A stretch of 64,000 nt of DNA from Bog-473 sp963744225 (GTDB lineage Bacteria; Actinomycetota; Acidimicrobiia; Acidimicrobiales; RAAP-2), in the NCBI GenBank assembly GCA_963744225.1, contig CAVUSV010000003.1, positions 62,001 through 126,000 of the forward strand, given 5' to 3'. Numbering within the stretch: the first letter of the stretch is position 1; every line of letters begins with the position of its first letter. The position numbers and the translations under genes are program-made. The notes under the pieces are model-generated. The model saw nothing but the letters and a program-made list of their open reading frames with translations. It ran no database searches and was not told the origin of the DNA. This document shows positions 58,247 to 64,000 of this stretch, one piece after another.

Positions 58247-59606
58247 CGAGCGAGCTCTGGGACCTCGCCCACTCAGTCGTCGCGCAGGCGCGACCGGGAG
58301 AGGGTGTCGAGGTCTACGTGACGCGGGGCACCGACACGGAGGTGCGGGCCTACGACGGCGAGGTCGAGTCGCTCACCTCCGCGGATTCCTCCGGTGTCGG
58401 GGTCCGGGTCGTGCTCGACGGATCAGGCGGCGCGGGCAGCCAGGTCGGATTCGCCTGGGCCGGATCGCTCGACCCGGCCGTGATCGCCGCCACGCTGGCC
58501 GACGCCCGTGACAACGCCCGCTTTGCCACCCCCGACCCCGACGTGGTCCTTGCGGAACCGGACGGCGTGCCGGCCGCCGAGCTCGATCTATGGGACGACG
58601 GTGTCGCCTCCACGCCGATGGAGAAGAAGGTCGCGCTGGCGTTGGAGCTCGAACGGGCGACGCGGGCCGCCGACCCGCGAATCCGCCAGGTCTCCTCGGC
58701 GGACTACTCGGACAGCCGGGTGGAGGTGGCGCTCGTGTCGACCACCGGTATCTCCTCGTTCCGGAGGCGCACTAACGCCTTCTTGTCGGTCGATGCCATC
58801 GCGGGCACGGCTGCCGAGACCCAGACGGGCACCGGATTCAGCGTCGGCCGGGGGCCCGGCGAACTGGTGCCCGACGAGGCGATGGACGATGCCGTCGTGC
58901 GGGCGACCCGGATGCTCGGCGCCCAGAAGGTGCAGTCTGCGCACTGCACGGTGGTTTTCGACCCCCGCGTGGTCTCCACGCTGCTGGCCGTCGTGGCCTC
59001 GGCGCTGTCGGGGGAGGCCGTGGTCAAGGGTCGCTCCTTCTTTGCGGGACGCGCCGGAGAGTCCGTGGCGGTCGGCGGGGTCACCTTGATCGACGATCCC
59101 ACCGATTCCCGTGCCTACGGTGCGACCTCCCACGACGGTGAGGGGCTGGCCTGCCGGCGCAACGTCCTCATCTCCGAGGGCATGCTGCGCATGTTCGTGT
59201 TCGACACGGTATCGGCCCGCCGCGCCGGGACGGTGTCGACCGGGTCGGCGGTGCGGGGCGGCTTCGCCGGCACCCCTTCGGCCGGGTGCCGCGCCCGGTG
59301 CTCTCGCCGGGGACCAAGGGCCACGAGGAGATCCTGGCCCAGGTCGGCGAGGGTCTCTACGTGCAGTCGGTCACTGGCGTCCACTCCGGGGTGAACCCTG
59401 TCAGCGGCGACTTCTCGGTGGGAGCGGAGGGGCTGATGATCAGCGGCGGCGCGCTGGCACGGCCCGTGCGGGAGGTCACCGTCGCCTCGACGCTGCAGCG
59501 CATGCTGCAATCGGTGGTCGAGATCGGTGGCGACCTGCGTTGGCTCCCGGGCGTGGCCGCCGGCCAGACCGTCGCCATCGCCGACATGACACTCAGCGGC
59601 GACTGA
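58243..59606 (+). pseudogene. pmbA: TldE/PmbA-type protease partner, single frameshift
   Basis: The partner of TldD. From ATG 58243 the frame runs to about 59300 with PmbA features (YDGEVESLTSADSSGVGVRV, STGSAVRGGFAGTPSAGCRA), then continues in another frame as VLSPGTKGHEEILAQVGEGL, YVQSVTGVHSGVNPVSGDFS, to the stop at 59604-59606. Adding one base in GCCCGG-TGC at about 59297-59302 rejoins them as one protein of 454 residues. The N-terminal half lacks the HExxxH motif, as expected for TldE. A missing base in a short G run looks like an assembly error. Confidence 0.85.
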
Positions 59607-59609
59607 CCT

Positions 59610-60011
59610 TCAGCTCTTGGTGGTGGCGGCCGACTTGGTGTCGGAGCCGGATTTGGCGTCCGAGCCTGACTTGGACTCGGTACCCGACTTGGAGTCAGAG
59701 CCCGACTTGGAGTCATTGCCCGAGCTGCTGCCCCCGGCCGGTGTGGCCTCTTTCTTGGGCGTCGAGTCACCGCCTGCGGTCTCGCCGTTGGACGTCTCGG
59801 CGCCCTTGCCCCCTGAGCCGTTGGCAGCAGAGGCGGCCCGCGAGTCGGTCTTGTAGAACCCGCTGCCCTTCAGGACGATGCCGACGTTCCCGTAGACCTT
59901 GCGGAGCGGACTCCCGCACTCGGGGCACTCGGTCAATGGGTCGTCCGAGAACTTCTGGACGGCATCGAGCCGGTGACCGCACGATGTGCACGCGTATTCG
60001 TAGGTCGGCAA
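59610..60011 (-). CDS. FmdB-family zinc ribbon protein with Ser/Gly-rich tail
   Basis: A 133-residue protein. Residues 1-40 are an FmdB zinc ribbon (PTYEYACTSCGHRLDAVQKF, TECPECGSPLRKVYGN) with two CxxC pairs. The rest is low complexity: SGSDSKSGTESKSGSDAKSG and similar repeats of SKSG. Start TTG 60011 gives the standard PTYEYAC beginning and is preceded by GGAGGAG. FmdB proteins are putative regulators; their function is not settled. Confidence 0.8.
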   Translation of the reverse strand: MPTYEYACTSCGHRLDAVQKFSDDPLTECPECGSPLRKVYGNVGIVLKGSGFYKTDSRAASAANGSGGKGAETSNGETAGGDSTPKKEATPAGGSSSGNDSKSGSDSKSGTESKSGSDAKSGSDTKSAATTKS

Positions 60012-60123
60012 TGGACTCCTCCGTTGGGGGCGCTCGCTGGCACTCACTGCCTGAGACTGCTAAGTCTATCCGCCGCGACAGCCATGCAGCGTCGGCCCAC
60101 CGTCGTCCCAGGTCGTAGACTCC

Positions 60124-60621
60124 ATGCTTGTGTCCGACCGCATGCTGGCCAATCTCGACCCACTGGGCGGCGCCCGCATGGTCGACGTCACGCCCCGCGA
60201 GCCAACGCACCGCCGGGCCCTGGCACGCTGCAGGGTTTCGATGTTGCCCGAGACCACGACCAAAGTGGCCAACAACGCCATCACCAAGGGTGACGTGCTG
60301 GCGGCCGCCCGTATCGCTGGCATCCAGGCGGCCAAGCGCACGGCCGAGCTGATCCCGATGTGCCACCCCGTCCTCGTCGGCTCCATCGGGGTGAATTTCT
60401 CCATTGGAGACGACTACGTCGAGGTGGAGGCCCAGGTCGAGACGGTCGACCGCACCGGGGTCGAGATGGAGGCGATGACCGCCTGTGCCGTTGCCGCGCT
60501 GACCGTCTATGACATGTGCAAGTCGTCGGACCGCACCATGACGATCGAGCATCTGGCCCTGTGGGAGAAGTTCGGCGGGCGCTCAGGGCCGTGGCGGCGG
60601 GCCGAGACCAACCACTTGTAG
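60124..60621 (+). CDS. moaC: Cyclic pyranopterin monophosphate synthase
   Basis: A 165-residue MoaC that with MoaA turns GTP into cyclic pyranopterin monophosphate, the first step of molybdenum cofactor synthesis. Motifs: ARMVDVTPREPTHRRALA, AARIAGIQAAKRTAELIPMCHP, DRTGVEMEAMTACAVAALTV and YDMCKSSDRTM. It is alone here, without moaA, so other Moco genes must be elsewhere. ATG 60124; no other start is close. Confidence 0.95.
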   Translation: MLVSDRMLANLDPLGGARMVDVTPREPTHRRALARCRVSMLPETTTKVANNAITKGDVLAAARIAGIQAAKRTAELIPMCHPVLVGSIGVNFSIGDDYVEVEAQVETVDRTGVEMEAMTACAVAALTVYDMCKSSDRTMTIEHLALWEKFGGRSGPWRRAETNHL

Positions 60622-60716
60622 CCCGCGTACACCCTCCTTTTCGCTCCCGCGCGCCCTGTCCTTGACTGCGTTGTGACGGGAGCCGGCACCGCGGGGGTGG
60701 TCTACATTCGACCCCG

Positions 60717-62072
60717 GTGACAACCGCCAGCCGCCTGGAAGAGGCGCCCGACGTCGGCAAGGGGATCGTCGGCGCCGTCACCTCAGTGGTCGGGAGGATC
60801 GGTGGACATAACGCGGTCATCGCGCGGTCGCTCGGCACTATGCGGCGTGGTGCCATCACCCACGCCGACGGCGTCAGGCTGGCCGAGGCGGCCGACCAGG
60901 CGCGTGAGCTCGGAATGCCCTTCGTCTTCTTCGTGGCCTCGAGCGGCGCGGACGTGCTCGACGGGGTCGCCGCGCTACACGGATGGGGTTTGGCGGCGGC
61001 TGCAATCTCGCGCTGCAGCGGGCAGGTGCCCGTTATCGCCGCCGCGACCGGACCCGTTGTCTCCGGACCAGCGCTGTTGTTGGGACTCTCCGACCTCGTC
61101 GTCATGAGCTCCGAGGCGGTCGCCTTCGTCTCCGGCCCGCAGATGGTCGCGGAGTTCACGGGCATTGAGATCGGCATCGGTGAGCTCGGCGGGACGGCGG
61201 TGCACGCTACGGCGAGCGGCCTGTGCGCAGTGGAGTCCGAGGACGTCGACGGTGCGGTCGCCGAGCTGCTCGAGTACCTGCCGTCCAACACAGACGAAGT
61301 ACCGCCGCTGGCTCCCGTCAGCGACTCGGTGCTGCGTCCCACTCCGGAGCTCCGCACGGTGATTCCGGATCGCAAAGCGGCAACCTATGACGTGCGGGAA
61401 GTCGTGCGCTCTCTCAGCGACGACGGCGAGTTCCGCGAGCTTTGGCCGCGGTGGGCCGGGCAGGTCGTCACCGCGTTCGCCCGCCTGGGCGGGATGCCGG
61501 TCGGTTTCGTCGCCAACCAGCCCCGCATCCTCGCCGGCACCCTCGATATCGCAGCATCGCAGAAGAGCGCCCGGTTTGTCCGCCTCTGTGATGCCTTCAA
61601 CCTGCCCATCGTGAGCCTGGTCGACACGCCCGGCTTTCTGCCCGGCAAGGACCTGGAATGGCGCGGCATGATCCGTCACGGCGCCGAGTTGGCCTTCGCC
61701 TACGCGCAGGCGACGGTGCCCCGGCTGTGCCTCATCTTGCGCAAGGCGTTCGGCGGTGCGTACATCGTCATGGATTCCCGTGGGATCGGTAACGACGTCT
61801 GCCTGGCCTGGCCCGGGGCGGAGGTGGCGGTGATGGGGGCGTCTGGCGCGGTCCAGGTTCTCCACCGGCAGCTCGAGCCCGAAGAGCGAGCCGGCCGCGA
61901 AGTGGCCTACGAGGAGGCGTACCTCAATCCGTGGCCGGCCTCAGAACGAGGGCTGGTGGACGAGGTGATCGACCCAGCGGACAGCCGGATCGTGCTGTGC
62001 ACCGCGCTCCGCCAGCTCTGTACGAAGAGGGAGTTCGTAGTGGGGCGGAAGCACGATGCCGGTCCACAATAG
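60717..62072 (+). CDS. Acyl-CoA carboxylase carboxyltransferase subunit-like protein
   Basis: A 451-residue protein with carboxyltransferase-type domains. The N-terminal half has GRIGGHNAVIARSLGTMRRGAIT and GADVLDGVAALHGWGLAAAA; the C-terminal half has GFVANQPRILAGTLDIAASQ, IVSLVDTPGFLPGKDLEWRG, RKAFGGAYIVMDSRGIGND and NPWPASERGLVDEVIDPADS. At 451 residues it is shorter than typical beta subunits (about 520), mostly at the N-terminus. No biotin carboxylase or BCCP gene is adjacent, so the acyl-CoA substrate is not known. Start GTG 60717. Confidence 0.85.
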   Translation: MTTASRLEEAPDVGKGIVGAVTSVVGRIGGHNAVIARSLGTMRRGAITHADGVRLAEAADQARELGMPFVFFVASSGADVLDGVAALHGWGLAAAAISRCSGQVPVIAAATGPVVSGPALLLGLSDLVVMSSEAVAFVSGPQMVAEFTGIEIGIGELGGTAVHATASGLCAVESEDVDGAVAELLEYLPSNTDEVPPLAPVSDSVLRPTPELRTVIPDRKAATYDVREVVRSLSDDGEFRELWPRWAGQVVTAFARLGGMPVGFVANQPRILAGTLDIAASQKSARFVRLCDAFNLPIVSLVDTPGFLPGKDLEWRGMIRHGAELAFAYAQATVPRLCLILRKAFGGAYIVMDSRGIGNDVCLAWPGAEVAVMGASGAVQVLHRQLEPEERAGREVAYEEAYLNPWPASERGLVDEVIDPADSRIVLCTALRQLCTKREFVVGRKHDAGPQ

Positions 62073-62157
62073 GGATTACCAGGGAAAACGTATATTGTCA
62101 CTGATTCGTAACGAGGCTGAGGTGCATTTGACGGCGAACCAGGGAAAAGATTCGGGC

Positions 62158-62484
62158 ATGATCAGCGATGTGGTCTCCCCCACAGACGACGCCCTGTTCG
62201 TCCTTGAGTCCTGTCACAGCACCTGGATCTTCGACACGGACCGCATGCGTTTCCGGCGCGTGCTGAAGGGACTTGCGCTCGATGTCCACGCGGCGACGAC
62301 CGCATGGCGGGCCTATTACGGCCTTGAGGTAGACCCGATCTCCGAATCGTTCGTCGTCTTGCTGAACCCGGAGGGTACGCGCCTGTTGCGCTCGTGGCGC
62401 CACGTGGAGCACTGCCCCCAGTGCGGTGGGAACCAGACGGCGGAGCTCTCATTGGACGAATTGCGGAGCGCGTCATTGGCCTAG
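62158..62484 (+). CDS. Hypothetical protein, conserved-looking
   Basis: A 108-residue protein, MISDVVSPTDDALFVLESCH then STWIFDTDRMRFRRVLKGL, Cys-containing (HVEHCPQCGGNQ near residue 87). I do not recognise a named domain. The frame is open from 62056, overlapping the carboxyltransferase end; the stretch 62073-62157 is AT-richer and looks like a promoter, which favours the later ATG. No function is proposed. Confidence 0.65.
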   Translation: MISDVVSPTDDALFVLESCHSTWIFDTDRMRFRRVLKGLALDVHAATTAWRAYYGLEVDPISESFVVLLNPEGTRLLRSWRHVEHCPQCGGNQTAELSLDELRSASLA

Positions 62485-62503
62485 GACCGGCCCCTGCCGA
62501 GTT

Positions 62504-62965
62504 CTAGAAATGGATGACGTGGGTGGCGGACAAGAGGAGGACCGTCATCGTCGCCACGGCGGCGACGGCGATCGACACCGTGAGCACCTGTGACAGAGGC
62601 GGCGTCTGCGCTCGCAGGCCGGCTGCGGCGGTGCGCTCCCTGATGGTGGCTTCCGTCGCCCCGGCGTCGTCGGTGGGCAACACCAAGCGGCTCTGTCGCC
62701 GGACGCCGCGCTGGACGACGGCGATCACAACGCCGTCACGTCCGTCCGGGAGCACGGAACGCTCCACGGGCCACATCGCCTCGAGCCGGGCCCAAGAACT
62801 CCGCCACACTCGTCTGCCATCGGCCTTGGCCAACGCGACGCCCGAGGGGAGGAAGGTGAGCGTCAGGTTGGGGATGGCAACGGGCCCATCCTCTCCCTCC
62901 GTCAAGAAGTAGACGTCGTGCACGGACCACGCCTTCCCCATATGAGCGCGAAACGCTACTTCCAT
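62504..62965 (-). CDS. Hypothetical protein with C-terminal membrane helix
   Basis: A 153-residue protein with a soluble N-terminal part (VHDVYFLTEGEDGPVAIPNL, TLTFLPSGVALAKADGRRVW) and a C-terminal helix (VLTVSIAVAAVATMTVLLLS). Starting at ATG 62965-62963 it overlaps the end of the Erm-like gene by 10 nt; ATG 62941 is an alternative. It looks like a PH-like or regulatory domain anchored by its C-terminus, but this is a guess. Confidence 0.6.
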   Translation of the reverse strand: MEVAFRAHMGKAWSVHDVYFLTEGEDGPVAIPNLTLTFLPSGVALAKADGRRVWRSSWARLEAMWPVERSVLPDGRDGVVIAVVQRGVRRQSRLVLPTDDAGATEATIRERTAAAGLRAQTPPLSQVLTVSIAVAAVATMTVLLLSATHVIHF

Positions 62966-63597
62966 TGGCGCCGCACGAAGTCGGCATAGGGCGCGGCCAT
63001 GTGGTCGGGCAACAGAGGGGGCATTCGACGCGACACGCGGAGCACTGCGGCGTCGACGTCCGGAACCGGCCGGAACGCGGCGGCCGGAATCCGGCGGCCG
63101 ATGTCGAAGGACCACCACGGCGCCCATGTGGTGGAGAGCAGCGTCGTCGGAGGGGTCGATGCCCTCTTGCGCGCCACCTCCCACTGGACGATCAGGTCGG
63201 CCCGCTGGAGGCCACTGTCCGGGTCATCGAGCAGGTGGCGCAGGATCGCAGTCGTCGAACCGAAGGGGAGAGAGCCCAGTGCCCGGAAGGGGTGTCGAGG
63301 CATCCGGTGTCGCAGCGCGTCGCAACACAGGACAGTGACGTTCGGAACGCCCCGGCGTCGCGCTTCCTGCCGGAGGTGCGCGGCCCAGTGGGCGTCCTTC
63401 TCCAGCGCGACCACACGGGCAACGCGGCGTGCCAGCGCGAAGGTGCAAGCGCCACGGCCGGCCCCGATCTCAACCACAAGGTCGCCAGCGTCAAAGGCCG
63501 CCTGGGCGACCATGGATTCGGCGACGTCAGTCCGGAGGAAATTCTGCCCGAGACGGCGCCGTCGCTCGTCCCGGTGCGTCCGCTTGTCCGCGGACAC
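62956..63597 (-). CDS. Erm-type 23S rRNA adenine dimethyltransferase-like protein
   Basis: A 213-residue rRNA adenine N6-methyltransferase. RRRRLGQNFLRTDVAESMVA near residues 12-31 is the Erm/KsgA start, followed by the SAM site VVEIGAGRGACTFALARRVA and the catalytic-loop region LGSLPFGSTTAILRHLLDDP. LPFG replaces the NxPY/F of KsgA, as in actinobacterial Erm and Erm(37)-type proteins. Shorter than typical Erm (about 240-260) at the C-terminus. If active, it would confer macrolide-lincosamide resistance by methylating A2058 of 23S rRNA; that is inference. Start GTG 63597-63595. Confidence 0.85.
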   Translation of the reverse strand: MSADKRTHRDERRRRLGQNFLRTDVAESMVAQAAFDAGDLVVEIGAGRGACTFALARRVARVVALEKDAHWAAHLRQEARRRGVPNVTVLCCDALRHRMPRHPFRALGSLPFGSTTAILRHLLDDPDSGLQRADLIVQWEVARKRASTPPTTLLSTTWAPWWSFDIGRRIPAAAFRPVPDVDAAVLRVSRRMPPLLPDHMAAPYADFVRRQWK

Positions 63598-63660
63598 GGA
63601 AGATCACCGTGGTGCCCATAGGCGTCCATAATGCACCGGTCTCGTGGACGGGTGCAACGC

Positions 63661-64000
63661 TCACGATGACCCAGTCGCCGGAGGTCCAGGCCAACCCTCG
63701 CGCCTTTGGCGGCGCTCGGCGCGTTCGATCTCACGTTCGACGTCGGACCACATGAGGGTCTCCGTGTCCTCGCCCGTGGTCTCCGCCGCCTGCGCCCGCG
63801 TCATGATCACGAACGCCACGGTCCACAGGACCGCGATGGTGCCTAGCTTGGCCAAAAAGCCGGCCAGTTGCTGGTCGAGGAGCGGGGACAGGCCCATGAT
63901 CTTCCCGGCATGCGCGTAGGGGGGGTAGAGCGAGTGCCGGGCGAAGATCCACACGATGGAGAGGAAGCTCGGCACGATGGACTGGACGATGAGGTACCCG
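63661..64000 (-). CDS. CtaG-like cytochrome c oxidase assembly protein, C-terminal part
   Basis: The frame is open to the window end, so the 5' part is missing. The visible C-terminus has VPSFLSIVWIFARHSLYPPY, then HAGKIMGLSPLLDQQLAGFL, a membrane helix GTIAVLWTVAFVIMTRA and a charged tail (SDVEREIERAERRQRREGWP). This matches the caa3-type oxidase assembly/CtaG family, in which LSPLxDQQLAG is conserved. The protein would aid copper insertion into cytochrome oxidase. Confidence 0.7.
   Translation of the reverse strand, partial: GYLIVQSIVPSFLSIVWIFARHSLYPPYAHAGKIMGLSPLLDQQLAGFLAKLGTIAVLWTVAFVIMTRAQAAETTGEDTETLMWSDVEREIERAERRQRREGWPGPPATGSS

Overview
The window is high-GC DNA from an actinobacterium. 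The gene content fits the Acidimicrobiia or a nearby lineage: the order secA-prfB-ftsE-ftsX, a SepX/GlpR-like divisome protein, an F420-hydrogenase-type FrhB protein, type II glutamine synthetase, a Tad/Flp pilus locus and an actinobacterial Erm-like methylase. This placement is inference from gene content; there is no rRNA or other taxonomic marker in the window. Most genes start with GTG or ATG and overlap the previous stop by 1-4 nt (TAGTG, GTGA, ATGA), so operons are compact.

Layout. 1-4600: two leftward genes for secreted proteins, one cut by the window edge and one a 1293-residue surface protein with a beta-propeller and eight Ig-like domains; their upstream regions are related in sequence. 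4.9-12.8 kb: assimilatory sulfate reduction, with sirohydrochlorin synthesis, cysN and cysD leftward, and APS reductase, siroheme sulfite reductase, a ferredoxin-FrhB flavoprotein, a small unknown and an ABC ATPase rightward from a shared divergent promoter. 12.9-21.3 kb: mixed housekeeping and metabolism, including tRNA-Ala(CGC), a K+ channel, an MDR reductase, a PRC-barrel protein, a D-amino-acid enzyme, an amidase, and a TetR/NmrA pair with a clear operator. 21.3-31.5 kb: a complete Tad pilus locus (prepilin peptidase, TadG-like and TadE leftward; CpaB, CpaE, TadA, TadB, TadC, a LuxR-type regulator and two Flp pilins rightward). 31.9-35 kb: glnII and an unusual ECF sigma factor fused to a membrane segment and a repetitive Gly-rich tail. 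35.7-41.5 kb: secA, prfB, ftsE, ftsX. 41.5-45.9 kb: a membrane glycosyltransferase, small proteins, ssb and msrB. 45.9-53.2 kb: an amidohydrolase, then acyl-CoA dehydrogenase, SDR, acyl-CoA synthetase and Zn alcohol dehydrogenase (order resembling fadE30-ipdF-fadD3 of steroid degraders), and an RmlA-like nucleotidyltransferase. 53.2-64 kb: dxs, an MFS transporter, a thioesterase, tldD/pmbA, an FmdB-type Zn ribbon, moaC, a biotin-type carboxyltransferase, an Erm-like methylase and the end of a CtaG-like gene.

Three themes stand out. First, a short pseudo-palindrome of the form GGnC-(A/T)AAA-GnCC followed by TATG or TAG recurs upstream of both Flp pilins, in the divergent tad promoter region and upstream of both secreted-protein genes, which suggests a surface-structure regulon, possibly read by the LuxR-type protein inside the pilus locus. 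Second, the sulfite reductase is translationally coupled to an FrhB-family protein, which suggests F420H2- or ferredoxin-driven sulfite reduction. Third, four conserved genes (frhB-like, prepilin peptidase, tadG-like, pmbA) are each broken by one single-base frameshift, and two of these sit in an identical 13-bp sequence. Assembly error is the simplest explanation, but the identical context deserves a check.
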